DNA of 64,000 nucleotides, taken from Acidobacteriota bacterium (GTDB lineage: Bacteria; Acidobacteriota; Vicinamibacteria; Vicinamibacterales; UBA8438). The stretch spans positions 133,462 to 197,461 of the forward strand of contig VXRJ01000035.1 in assembly GCA_009838525.1 (NCBI GenBank). The letters run 5' to 3'. Position 1 is the stretch's first letter, and the number at the start of each line of letters is the position of its first letter. The position numbers were made by a program, and so were the translations under genes. Below the pieces are notes generated by a model that saw nothing but the letters and a program-made list of their open reading frames with translations, made no database searches and was not told the DNA's origin. Shown in pieces: positions 36,634 to 45,157 of this stretch.

Positions 36634-38844
36634 TTACCTCCTGAGGGACACCCCGACATACACCGAGCGGGGCGCCGCGTTGACGACCGGCTGGCGTGAC
36701 GCATAGTCGGGTGTGTAGACGTAGTCGAAGAAGTTGGCCCGTCCGAGGACGTTGTCGACGGTCGCGAAGAGGATCGCCACCCCGTCGCCAGCCGGTACGA
36801 GCCAGCTCGAGGAGACATCAAGCCGTTCGTAGCGTGGGAGGCGCTCGGAGTTGACGGGGCCGAAGACGGGAAGGAAGCGGTCGCCGATCGCGCGGCCATC
36901 GACGATCGGGGTATGGGGCCGTCCGGCGGCCGACCGCCACGACGCACTCACGTTCATGCTGTTCGAGAGGGGCACGGTGGTGATGATCTGCACCCACCAG
37001 GGAATCTCGAAGTCCGGTGTCCAGGTCCCGTCCGGAAGGTCGTAGCGCTCGCGCTGATCGACTGGAGTCCATCGCCGCTTGGCTCGCAGCCAGCTGGCGG
37101 TGCCGCGCACCTCGAGTCGGCTTGACAGCCACTGAACGAAGAGATCGACCCCGCGGGCCGAGCCGTACCCGTCGGCGGTATACCCTCGGACTTCCTCTTC
37201 CAGGGGAAGGTCCGCGTACGTCTTAACGAACCCCTCGGCCCGAACGTAAATGCCTTCGGTTTCGCGACCGGCCTCGTATCCGGCGACATAGTGCAGCGCC
37301 CGCATGGGCGGCAGGCGCGAAGCCCCTCGCTCGCGGTCGTAGTACGAGGGGGAAGGGGCCTGGTGGTACACACCGGTTGCGAAGCGGAGCGCATGCGTGC
37401 GGCCCAGACCGATGCGAACGTTGAGCCGTGGATCGACGGTGGTCGCGCGCGCCAGACCGAACCGATCAGCGCGTGCCCCGATCGTGGTCGACACGGCCCC
37501 GGTGTGTGCCGTGGCCTCCAGATACGCGCCGCCATACCAATCATCGACGACGGCATCAAACCGAACGTCACCAGAAACGCCAGCCAGGTCGCCGCCTCTC
37601 ACTGGCACACGCCCCGCAATCGCCGTCTCGGCGAGGGAGCCATTGGCGCCGACGCGCCACTCGACCACACTGGTCGTTGGTGCACTGAGATCCATCCGCC
37701 ACGATGTCACTCGGTCCGTAGTCGTCCGGTCGAGGATGCCGACGCGGGTACCGCGCTTGTAGTCGTCGTGGCCGAAAGACGCCGCGGCCGCCCAGTCTCC
37801 GAGGGCGCCATCCCACCGCGTGCCGACGAACCCGTGCGCGGTTGAGGATTGCAACAGCCCCGTGAACGCGTCCTGCTCGATTCCGACGCCCACTCGATCC
37901 CGCTGCATCAACGAGAAGCCCTTCAGTCGACCGCCTCTTCCCAGATTCCAGGCAAACCCGGCGGACCCATCCCAGCCTTCGGGTGGCGGATCAAACGGGC
38001 GCGGGCTACCGTTGACGGCGAAGAGGACGCCGGTGAAGGTCCGATTGAACGCGCCGTGCACGCCGAATCGGTCGCCGGCTGGTGCGGCGATGGAGGCAGA
38101 GGCACCGGCGAGTCCGAACGTCGCGGTTGTCTGCGGTGCCTCGGGGCGCTCGAGCCCTCGCAGGTCGAGGATGCCACTGAGGGCGTTGCCGTACCGAGCG
38201 GAGAAGCCGCCTGTACTGAAGCTGAGCCCTGAAATGAGGAGTGGGTCGACGGCGCCCCGATATCCGCCGGTCGGTGTCTCATACCGGTAGGGATGGGCGA
38301 TTACAGCGTCATCAAGCGACACCAGCACTTCGCTGACGTCGCCGCCCCGCACAAACAGACCAGCGGCGTCGTCAGGTGCGGCGACACCCGGCAGGGTCTG
38401 CAGGGCTCTGAAAACGTCAGCGCGTGCGCCGGGCGTCCGGTAGACCTGGACGGGTTCGAGCAGGAAGAGACGCGTGACCGCTTCCTCGGGTGACGGGGCC
38501 GTGACGGTGACTTGATCCTGCATGCGGCTGACCGCCAGCACGACGTTGAGTCGCACGCCCCGGCTCACCTCGAGAACGGATTCGTGTGGGTCAAACCCAG
38601 GTAGTGTCACGACCGCTCGGTAGCGCGCACCGGACGCCAAGTCGATCTCGAAGCGGCCTTCGGCGTCCGAAACGGCAACGAGAGAATCGTCGATTTCGAT
38701 CATGGCGCCAGGCAGCGGCAAACCGGTCGTGTCGCGAACTGTGCCCACGACGTGAGTCGAGACGTCTGGTTGGATCGGACGCTGCTCAGCGGCGAATGCG
38801 GCGAAGGGCTGAGCCAGGAAGAGGACCAGTGCCAGCGTTGTCAT
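36634..38844 (-). CDS. TonB-dependent outer membrane receptor
   Basis: 736 aa. The signal peptide ends near AFAAEQ. A carboxypeptidase-like regulatory domain (VVGTVRDTTGLPLPGAMIEI) precedes the plug (FRALQTLPGVAAPDDAAGLF, then FVRGGDVSEVLVSLDD) and a beta-barrel that ends with a hydrophobic strand (SVYVGVSLRR). It imports a ligand bound at the surface; the ligand is unknown. First gene of an operon with a TPR protein and a LytS/LytTR pair, which suggests a role in sensing the same ligand. Confidence 0.9.
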   Translation of the reverse strand: MTTLALVLFLAQPFAAFAAEQRPIQPDVSTHVVGTVRDTTGLPLPGAMIEIDDSLVAVSDAEGRFEIDLASGARYRAVVTLPGFDPHESVLEVSRGVRLNVVLAVSRMQDQVTVTAPSPEEAVTRLFLLEPVQVYRTPGARADVFRALQTLPGVAAPDDAAGLFVRGGDVSEVLVSLDDAVIAHPYRYETPTGGYRGAVDPLLISGLSFSTGGFSARYGNALSGILDLRGLERPEAPQTTATFGLAGASASIAAPAGDRFGVHGAFNRTFTGVLFAVNGSPRPFDPPPEGWDGSAGFAWNLGRGGRLKGFSLMQRDRVGVGIEQDAFTGLLQSSTAHGFVGTRWDGALGDWAAAASFGHDDYKRGTRVGILDRTTTDRVTSWRMDLSAPTTSVVEWRVGANGSLAETAIAGRVPVRGGDLAGVSGDVRFDAVVDDWYGGAYLEATAHTGAVSTTIGARADRFGLARATTVDPRLNVRIGLGRTHALRFATGVYHQAPSPSYYDRERGASRLPPMRALHYVAGYEAGRETEGIYVRAEGFVKTYADLPLEEEVRGYTADGYGSARGVDLFVQWLSSRLEVRGTASWLRAKRRWTPVDQRERYDLPDGTWTPDFEIPWWVQIITTVPLSNSMNVSASWRSAAGRPHTPIVDGRAIGDRFLPVFGPVNSERLPRYERLDVSSSWLVPAGDGVAILFATVDNVLGRANFFDYVYTPDYASRQPVVNAAPRSVYVGVSLRR

Positions 38845-39060
38845 ACTTCTTGCTAACACGGGGCACGACGCCTGGGGATCCGGTTTTCGGTGAACGGCAC
38901 CAGGAGTCGCCCAACGGCACGCCGGACGCCCGACAACGCTTGTCCGGTGTGTCGTAAGTGCAGCTCCATCGCACGAGTCGCGCCAGCGCCTGCTTTGTCA
39001 CTCGGCGGCGAGTGCAAGCGAACACCGAGGAAACGACGGCGGGGTGAGTCCAGATTCGGC

Positions 39061-39090
39061 TTGGTTGAATTACTACATACGTGGTAGTGT
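39061..39090 (+). promoter_or_regulatory. Predicted promoter of the blaI-like/blaR1-like operon
   Basis: TTGGTT (39061-39066) and TAGTGT (39085-39090) with an 18-base spacer. The transcript would start about 7 bases before the GTG at 39104. An inverted repeat lies in the spacer and overlaps the -10. Confidence 0.5.
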
Positions 39091-39104
39091 GGCTACGCTT
39101 GTAG
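39072..39104. promoter_or_regulatory. Tandem BlaI-type operators
   Basis: Two dyads: ACTAC-7-GTAGT at 39072-39088 and CTAC-GCTT-GTAG at 39093-39104. Both contain the TAC/GTA arms typical of BlaI/MecI boxes. They cover the promoter and the start codon, so the repressor probably controls its own operon. Confidence 0.6.
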
Positions 39105-39490
39105 TGGACAGAAACCTCAGGCGACCGCTCTCGCGAACCGAATGGACCATCATGCAGATCTGCTGGAGGCTCGGGCGGGCGACCGCCCGGCAGGTCCATG
39201 ACGCATCGGACCGGACGCGAGACTACCGTACCGTCAAGACCCTGCTCGATCGCATCGCCGCCAAGGGCTTTCTGCGTATCGAGAAGCTGGGGCGGCTGAG
39301 TCTCTTCGTGCCGGCCGTCACGCGGCAGCGCGCTCTCTCCGCGGTCATCGCGACCTTCGTCGATGACGTACTGGAGCGATCCGTGACTCCGCTGTACCTG
39401 CACCTTGCGGAGCGCGACGACCTGAGCCGCGAGGAGGTCGCCTTCTTCCGGCGCCAACTGGAGACGGAGGAAGAGGGGAACGAGTCGTGA
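39104..39490 (+). CDS. BlaI/MecI-family transcriptional repressor
   Basis: 128 aa. A winged helix is visible in LSRTEWTIMQICWRLGRATA, RTVKTLLDRIAAKGFLRIEK and LFVPAVTRQRAL, followed by a dimerisation helix. These repressors are cut when the partner sensor protease is activated. The GTG at 39104 is chosen since it follows the operators and matches the family N-terminus. The stop overlaps the next start by 4 bases (GTGA). Confidence 0.88.
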   Translation: MDRNLRRPLSRTEWTIMQICWRLGRATARQVHDASDRTRDYRTVKTLLDRIAAKGFLRIEKLGRLSLFVPAVTRQRALSAVIATFVDDVLERSVTPLYLHLAERDDLSREEVAFFRRQLETEEEGNES

Positions 39491-41775
39491 CCGAAACGCT
39501 CGCCCAGCAGTGGCTCGCGGCGATGTTCGGCGTGAGCATCCAGTTCACCGTCCTCGCCGCCATCGTGGCGGCCGCGCTCTACATCCTGCGCCCGCTGCCT
39601 CCGCCCATCCGCTACGTCGTGTGGCTCCTGGTGCTGGCGCGGCTGGCGATACCCGTGGGTCTCACGTCTCCGTGGGGGGCGGTGCCTGCATCTCTCACGC
39701 CATCACGCATCGTCGAGGCTCCGTCCAGCGGCCACGCGCCGGCGCTCGAACCCGTCGAGACGACGGCGTACGATGGTGCTGCGAGCACGACTGCGGTCGG
39801 CGCCGTGGCGGGTCCCCGCGCCGGCCCTGGCCGCACGGTCTCGCTCGCCGTCGTGCTCTTCCTGGCCTGGGGCATCGGCGTGCTCGGTCTCGTCACCGTC
39901 CAGGTGGCGCGGTCTGCGCGGCGGCGAGCCCGCCTGCGCGCGGCGATGGAGCCGCTGCCGCCCGAGGTCGAGCGGCGCATCGACGAGCTTCGCGCCGAGC
40001 TGGGCCTGCGTCGTGCGGTGCACGTCCTGATCGTGCGCGACGAGGCCATTGACGGACCGCTGGTTCAAGGATGGGTGAAGCCGCGCATCCTGCTGCCGGC
40101 GTCGCTGGTCCGGTCCTGGAGCCGGAAGGCACTCGACGCGGTGCTGCTCCACGAGCTTGTCCACCTCCGGCGGCTGGACCCCGCGGCCCGTGCGCTCGGC
40201 AACCTGCTGCAGATCGTCTACTTCTTCCATCCCGTCGTCTGGTGGGTCCACCGGCGTCTGGCCGAAGAGCGGGAGAAGGCCTGTGACGACGCGGTGGTGC
40301 GACTCCTGGGTGGAGACAAGCGCATCTACATGAAAGGCCTGCTGCGCCTGGTCGAGGAACGCGCCGGGGGAGGGCTCGGTATGCACCCCGAGCTGCGGAT
40401 GGCCGCCGGCCGTCGGCCACTGGCAAGGCGTCTGAAGCGCATGTTGCAGCGCCACTACAATCCGAGTCCCCGCGTCGGTGCCCTTGTCATGGCCGGGCTC
40501 GCTCTCGGCGTCGGCCTCGGCTGCGCGCTCTCCACGGGAGCGCCCGCGCAGCCGCCCGCTCAGGAGGCTCCGTTGGAGGAACCACAACGGCGGTCACTCT
40601 ATGAGAGGGGGCAGGCGTTTGCAGGGGACGAGGTGGCCGATGTCTTCTTTCTAGTCGCGCAGTTCCTCCCACCCCGAGGAGGGTTCCCCCTCCATGCCAC
40701 AGTGCTGCAGAAGGGCGAGCCGCCCGTACTGGACGTGGGTGACGAAGAGTGGATCCTGTCGTTCACGCTCTGGCTGGATGCTCGCGGCAGCGTCGAGTCG
40801 GCCACGCTGCTCCGGGACTCGCGCGCCAATCCGTTGGAGGAGACTCACGAGTCGACGCCGGCGAGCGAGCGCCTGGCTGCGTATCTCAAGACCTTTCGCT
40901 TCGAGCCGATTGTCCCGAGCGACGGTACGCCGGAACGGGTCGGGGCGATGATCGATCTGCGCGTGTCGGCGCGCGGCGTGGAGGTCGCTACGCGGGGCGG
41001 GGAGGAGTGGGAGCGGCGCCTCGCCGAGGCCTATCGCCTGCCTGACGGCCGGAATCTCGATCTTCGGTCTCCGCCGCACCCTCCCGAACGCACAGCCCTT
41101 TACCGCGCGGGACACCCCGTACAGGCGCGGATGGTTCCGTGGGGACCAGACATGATGACGGTCGTGTGGACGGACGGCCGCCCTGCGTTTCGGGGCGCAC
41201 AGTTCACGTCGGCGGGCACGGACCTGCTCTCGCTGATGCAGTCCCTCGGCGTGCGCCCCAGCGCCGTTCGCTTCGAGGGCGGAGCTCGGAATGTGCGGAT
41301 CACCGCCGACGTCGTCAGGCGTGACGGCGCTTCGGAGGAAGCGCTCGTCGACGACCTTCCCTACGTGCTGGGGGAACGCCTGGACCTGGGTCTCAACTTC
41401 CGAGTCGTTTCCGAACCCGCCGCAACGCTCGTCCTCAGAGGCTCCATAGGCGACGTGGTGCCGGATAGCGAGCAGGACGGCGCACGCGTGCTGCACGTGT
41501 TCGCCGACCGCAGGGACGAAGACCCGCGAAGCGGCGCTGGCGGGCAGGTCTCGGATATGGCCGCGCTGGCCGACATGCTGTCGCGCCATCTCGACATGCC
41601 GGTCGTGGACGAGACCACCGGCCCGGTCGCGGAGCCGTTCCGCGTGCGACTGCATGGCGAAAGTCAGATGCCGCAAGACCTGGACCCGCTGATCGAGAAC
41701 CTCGAGGCCCAGTCCGGGCTCGACATCGCAGTGGAGCAGCGCCCCAACCGGGTCGTAGTCGTAAGCCCCTCCTAG
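39487..41775 (+). CDS. M56-family (BlaR1-like) sensor peptidase with TIGR03435/DUF3738-like C-terminus
   Basis: 762 aa. N-terminal transmembrane helices, then a cytoplasmic zinc peptidase with HELVH (His222-His226) and EKACDDAVVRLLG, the BlaR1 pattern. After a further helix (near residue 340) comes a long exported region with a TonB-C-like stretch (FEPIVPSDGTPERVG). The end, LSRHLDMPVVDETTGPV, PLIENLEAQSGLDIAVEQR and VVVVSPS, resembles the acidobacterial TIGR03435/DUF3738 family. No penicillin-binding domain is present, so the signal is probably not a beta-lactam. Confidence 0.85.
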   Translation: MTETLAQQWLAAMFGVSIQFTVLAAIVAAALYILRPLPPPIRYVVWLLVLARLAIPVGLTSPWGAVPASLTPSRIVEAPSSGHAPALEPVETTAYDGAASTTAVGAVAGPRAGPGRTVSLAVVLFLAWGIGVLGLVTVQVARSARRRARLRAAMEPLPPEVERRIDELRAELGLRRAVHVLIVRDEAIDGPLVQGWVKPRILLPASLVRSWSRKALDAVLLHELVHLRRLDPAARALGNLLQIVYFFHPVVWWVHRRLAEEREKACDDAVVRLLGGDKRIYMKGLLRLVEERAGGGLGMHPELRMAAGRRPLARRLKRMLQRHYNPSPRVGALVMAGLALGVGLGCALSTGAPAQPPAQEAPLEEPQRRSLYERGQAFAGDEVADVFFLVAQFLPPRGGFPLHATVLQKGEPPVLDVGDEEWILSFTLWLDARGSVESATLLRDSRANPLEETHESTPASERLAAYLKTFRFEPIVPSDGTPERVGAMIDLRVSARGVEVATRGGEEWERRLAEAYRLPDGRNLDLRSPPHPPERTALYRAGHPVQARMVPWGPDMMTVVWTDGRPAFRGAQFTSAGTDLLSLMQSLGVRPSAVRFEGGARNVRITADVVRRDGASEEALVDDLPYVLGERLDLGLNFRVVSEPAATLVLRGSIGDVVPDSEQDGARVLHVFADRRDEDPRSGAGGQVSDMAALADMLSRHLDMPVVDETTGPVAEPFRVRLHGESQMPQDLDPLIENLEAQSGLDIAVEQRPNRVVVVSPS

Positions 41776-41938
41776 CAGCCCGTTCTCTTCCTTCGCCGGG
41801 GGGCACGCGGCGCCTCCCTGCTGCGGTATCAGCGCACGGATCGCAAGTTCCGGATCCGCACTTCGAGACCCGGCGGCGCCCGGAAGAGCACGTCAGGTAG
41901 ACGTGAATTCTGACTCGTAGGCAACGGGTGACCGATTC

Positions 41939-43060
41939 CTATCGCGATTCCCCGTTGTGCCCGGTGATCCATGCCGCGAACTCCGGGTCGACGAGCGCCC
42001 AGCGGCCGGTATGGGTGTCCGCGAGTCCCGCCCGCTCGAGCCGGCGCAGCGCCGCCTGAACGCGTCCCGCGGACAGCGCCGCTTCCCCGATCTCCTCGCC
42101 GACCCGTCGGCGGAACGGCTGGCCGAACGGCCGGTCGGCGCCCGCGGCCAACGCTCGCGCCGTCGCGCGCTGAATCGCGGTGAGGGTCAGCCACGTCTCG
42201 GGATAGCCGAGGTCGAGAGCGATTCGCTCGCGTACCGCGGCGAGAGCCGGCTCGACGGCCAGATCGGGATCGTGCAGCAGTTGCTCGATCAGCACGCGGA
42301 AGAAGTGGGGGTTGGCGTGCAACCGGTCGAAGGCGGCGAGCGCATCCCCGCGGCTCAGCGTCCGCCGCGACACCCGGTGGAACGTCTCGAGGATGTGATC
42401 GACGAACGGCTCGGCGAGGGGCGGCAGATCGATCGGCGTCGCGAAGTGGAAGAACGGCGCCTGGCGCGCCGAGAACATCGCCGCCAGCCCTTCGCGGCTC
42501 GATCCGGTGAACACGGTCCGGAGTCGCCTGTCGCGCGTGTCGAGGCTGGTCCGCAACGCCGCCACGAGGGGCGCATTGTCACGGCTGCGGGCCAGCTCCT
42601 GCACCTCGTCGAGGAGCAGGATCGTCGCCCTCCGTCTTCTGGAGAGACGATCCAGCAGATCGTCCATGTGGAGCAGCAGATCGGCCGGTGGCGCGCCCCG
42701 GATCGCGGTGAGATCGAACGTTGCTTCCATGCCCGTCGCCGGCGCCGACAGCTTGAGCTTCGGGGCCAGGGCCAATGCCGAACTGCGCAGGCGATCGCGG
42801 AGAGTGCCCTGCCGGAAAGACGTTTCCAGGGCATGCAACAACACCGCCAGTGGGGAGAGCGGCGCCTGCCAGAACGACGCGTAGACCACGCGGTGTCCTC
42901 GCGCCTCCGCGAGCGGCGCCAGGTCCTTGAGCAGGAACTCCGTCTTGCCGGTCCGCCGGGGCGCGAACAGGGTGAGTGCCTGCCCCGGACCGCCGACCAG
43001 CAGCGTCAGCACGCGCGACGTGAACTCGCCGCGCTCGAAGTGCCACGGGTCCACCGCCAT
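41939..43060 (-). CDS. AAA-type ATP-binding protein
   Basis: 373 aa. P-loop APRRTGKTEFLL (Walker A), Walker B ATILLLDEVQELA, sensor TVFTGSSREG, then a helical lid and a C-terminal winged-helix-like part (VQAALRRLERAGLADTH). This resembles the ATPase domain (PF01637-type) of MoxR/Orc-like, stress or toxin-related proteins; no partner gene is next to it. The ATG at 43060 abuts a 16-bp perfect palindrome. A more upstream TTG (43087) lies in the promoter region and is less likely. A tRNA-Phe gene lies 142 bases upstream. Confidence 0.75.
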   Translation of the reverse strand: MAVDPWHFERGEFTSRVLTLLVGGPGQALTLFAPRRTGKTEFLLKDLAPLAEARGHRVVYASFWQAPLSPLAVLLHALETSFRQGTLRDRLRSSALALAPKLKLSAPATGMEATFDLTAIRGAPPADLLLHMDDLLDRLSRRRRATILLLDEVQELARSRDNAPLVAALRTSLDTRDRRLRTVFTGSSREGLAAMFSARQAPFFHFATPIDLPPLAEPFVDHILETFHRVSRRTLSRGDALAAFDRLHANPHFFRVLIEQLLHDPDLAVEPALAAVRERIALDLGYPETWLTLTAIQRATARALAAGADRPFGQPFRRRVGEEIGEAALSAGRVQAALRRLERAGLADTHTGRWALVDPEFAAWITGHNGESR

Positions 43061-43076
43061 TGGCCAATATTGGCCA
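43061..43076. promoter_or_regulatory. 16-bp perfect palindrome at the ATPase start codon
   Basis: TGGCCAATATTGGCCA, directly adjacent to the ATG and downstream of the predicted promoter. The position suits an operator for autoregulation; no regulator is adjacent. Confidence 0.45.
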
Positions 43077-43086
43077 TAAATGGACA

Positions 43087-43115
43087 ATTATTCAAGAGTG
43101 ACTAACCACGGACAA
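43087..43115 (-). promoter_or_regulatory. Predicted promoter of the AAA ATPase gene
   Basis: Minus-strand TTGTCC (43115-43110) and AATAAT (43092-43087) with a 17-base spacer, one of the best sigma-70-like promoters in the window. A TTGTCC recurs just downstream. Confidence 0.6.
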
Positions 43116-43201
43116 TGCAATCCTGCCTGCGGCCCTCGCCGCAATGCCTGTGACCTGAAGGTGACTCTCGGGAAACTACGAGGCGGCAGGAAAACGTGAA
43201 G

Positions 43202-43277
43202 TGGTGCCGAGGGGCAGAATCGAACTGCCGACACCATGATTTTCAGTCATGTGCTCTACCGACTGAGCTACCTCGGC
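43202..43277 (-). tRNA. tRNA-Phe (anticodon GAA)
   Basis: A 76-base cloverleaf on the minus strand: acceptor GCCGAGG/CCTCGGC, D-arm GCTC/GAGC, anticodon stem CATGA/TCATG around loop CTGAAAA, T-arm GGCAG/CTGCC with TTCGATT. The CCA end is encoded. Confidence 0.95.
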
Positions 43278-43345
43278 ATCCGGCGTGCAACGTAACCCCT
43301 GAGGTTACCGCAGCCCGCTCCGGGCGCGCAACCGCGCTAGGGTCC

Positions 43346-43363
43346 GCCGGCTTCCCGGCCGGC
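43346..43363. repeat. Degenerate family A-like palindrome
   Basis: GCCGGC-TTCCCG-GCCGGC between tRNA-Phe and the M16 gene. Similar to the family A core but with a changed centre and a 6-bp stem. Confidence 0.4.
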
Positions 43364-43411
43364 GTCCGGGGCTGGTGGCGTCCCACCGTCGACTGTGCGA
43401 CACTGATCCGC

Positions 43412-45157
43412 ATGACTGCACGGTTACTGGTTCTCTCTGTGCTGGCCGCCGTCCTTGTCCTGCCCGTTGCCGCGGGGGCGCAGGAGGTGGACGTCATCGA
43501 GCATCAGCTCGACAACGGCCTGACCATCCTGCTCGTGCCGCGCCCCGGCGACCCGAACGTGGCGGCCGGCTGGATCGCCAAGGTCGGCTCCGTCTACGAA
43601 CGCCCCGGCATCACGGGCGTGGCGCATCTCTTCGAACACATGATGTTCAAGGGGACGCACACGATCGGGACGCAGGACATCGACCGCGATCTGGCGATAA
43701 TCGACGAACTGGATGGCCTGCGCGTCGAGATTCAGGCGGAGGAGGCAGAGCTCGATCGCCGCTTCGCCCTGGGCGAAATCGACGATCCGGACGACCCGTC
43801 GGCCCGTAGCGCGCACCACCAGCAGTCGCTGGATCGATTCGAGACGCTCCTCGCCGAGCAGAGCGATCTGCTGATCAAGGAGGATTTCAGCCGGGTATAC
43901 ACCGCCGAGGGCGGTTCCGGCATGAACGCCGGCACGAGCTACGACTTCACCATCTATTTCATCAACGTTCCCGCCAACAAGCTGGAACTCTGGTTCTGGA
44001 TGGAGAGCGACCGGCTGGCCAACCCGGTGTTCCGCGAGTTCTACGCGGAGCGAAGCGTCGTCCACGAGGAGCGCCGGCTCCGGACCGACAGCACGCCCAT
44101 CGGGAAGTTCCAGGAACAGTTCGAGGCGATGTTCTGGCAGTCGTCGCCCTACAGTTGGCCGGTCATCGGCTGGCCGAGCGACCTCGAAGGGATCACGCGG
44201 GACGAGGCGCTCACGTTCTTCGACACCTACTACGCGCCGAACAATCTCGCGGCGGCGCTGGTGGGCGACTTCGATCCGGATGAGGCCATTGCCCTCGCCG
44301 AGCGTTATTTCGGCCGCCTGACGCGCGGCGAACGGCCGCCGCTGGAGCCGCGGACGCGCGAGATGCCGCAGTTGGCCGAGAAGCGGATGGTCGCGTACGC
44401 CGACACGAACCCGCAGGTCGTGGTCCGCTACCATTCGGTCCGGGACGGGCATGTGGACGAGCCGGCCCTCGTGGTGTTGGGCCAGTTGCTGAGCGGACGG
44501 ACCGGACGGCTGTACCGCGCCCTGGTCGAGGAGCAGGAGGTGGCCACCTCGGCGTCCGGGGGGCAGGCCGGCTTCAAGTTCGAGGGGATGTTCGAGCTGC
44601 GCGGCACGGCCCGGCAGGGACGCACCCCGGAGGAGGTGGAGGAGGCGATCTACGCCGAGCTGGAACGGCTCAAGACGGAACCGGTGGGAGAGCGCGAGCT
44701 GCAGAAGGTGAAGAACCAGAACGCGGCGCGGACCTTCCGCGACCTCGGCAGCAACTTCGGCCTCATGATGCAACTGCTCATCCGCGAGGGGAACCGTGGC
44801 TGGCGGCACATCAACACCGACCCGGCGCTGTACGACGCGGTCACGGCCGAAGATGTGATGCGCGTGGCCGACACCTATTTCACGCCGGAGACGCGCGCCG
44901 TAGCGGTCTACTACCGCGACGAGAGCGCGGCGGACGAGCCGGCCGATCCCCTCGAGGAAGGGCTCAGCGACGAGGAACGGCAGCAGTTCCGGCAGATGCG
45001 CACGATGCTCGGTCAGGTGCCGGTTGAGCAGTTGCAGGCGTTTCTCGCCCAGGTGGAGCAGCAGGTAGGCCAGGCGCCACCGGAGAGCCAGGACCTGGCG
45101 CGGGCGCTGGTGGAGTTGATCCGCCGGCGGATCGAAGAGACAGGAGGTGGGCAGTGA
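43412..45157 (+). CDS. M16-family zinc metallopeptidase, catalytic member
   Basis: 581 aa with a signal peptide ending near AGAQE. The inverted zinc motif H72-L-F-E-H76 is present, with the downstream acidic site in HEERRLR. SGQ/RR-type binding residues are near the C-terminal domain (SGRTGRLYRALVEEQEVA). It degrades peptides in the periplasm. ATG 43412 is chosen; the longer frame starts inside the tRNA and is not coding. It overlaps the second M16 gene by 4 bases (GTGA), so the pair is coupled. Confidence 0.9.
   Translation: MTARLLVLSVLAAVLVLPVAAGAQEVDVIEHQLDNGLTILLVPRPGDPNVAAGWIAKVGSVYERPGITGVAHLFEHMMFKGTHTIGTQDIDRDLAIIDELDGLRVEIQAEEAELDRRFALGEIDDPDDPSARSAHHQQSLDRFETLLAEQSDLLIKEDFSRVYTAEGGSGMNAGTSYDFTIYFINVPANKLELWFWMESDRLANPVFREFYAERSVVHEERRLRTDSTPIGKFQEQFEAMFWQSSPYSWPVIGWPSDLEGITRDEALTFFDTYYAPNNLAAALVGDFDPDEAIALAERYFGRLTRGERPPLEPRTREMPQLAEKRMVAYADTNPQVVVRYHSVRDGHVDEPALVVLGQLLSGRTGRLYRALVEEQEVATSASGGQAGFKFEGMFELRGTARQGRTPEEVEEAIYAELERLKTEPVGERELQKVKNQNAARTFRDLGSNFGLMMQLLIREGNRGWRHINTDPALYDAVTAEDVMRVADTYFTPETRAVAVYYRDESAADEPADPLEEGLSDEERQQFRQMRTMLGQVPVEQLQAFLAQVEQQVGQAPPESQDLARALVELIRRRIEETGGGQ

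Noticed and set aside
43196-43411. Upstream start of the M16 peptidase
   Set aside because: The extension would run through tRNA-Phe on the other strand; the signal peptide begins at 43412.
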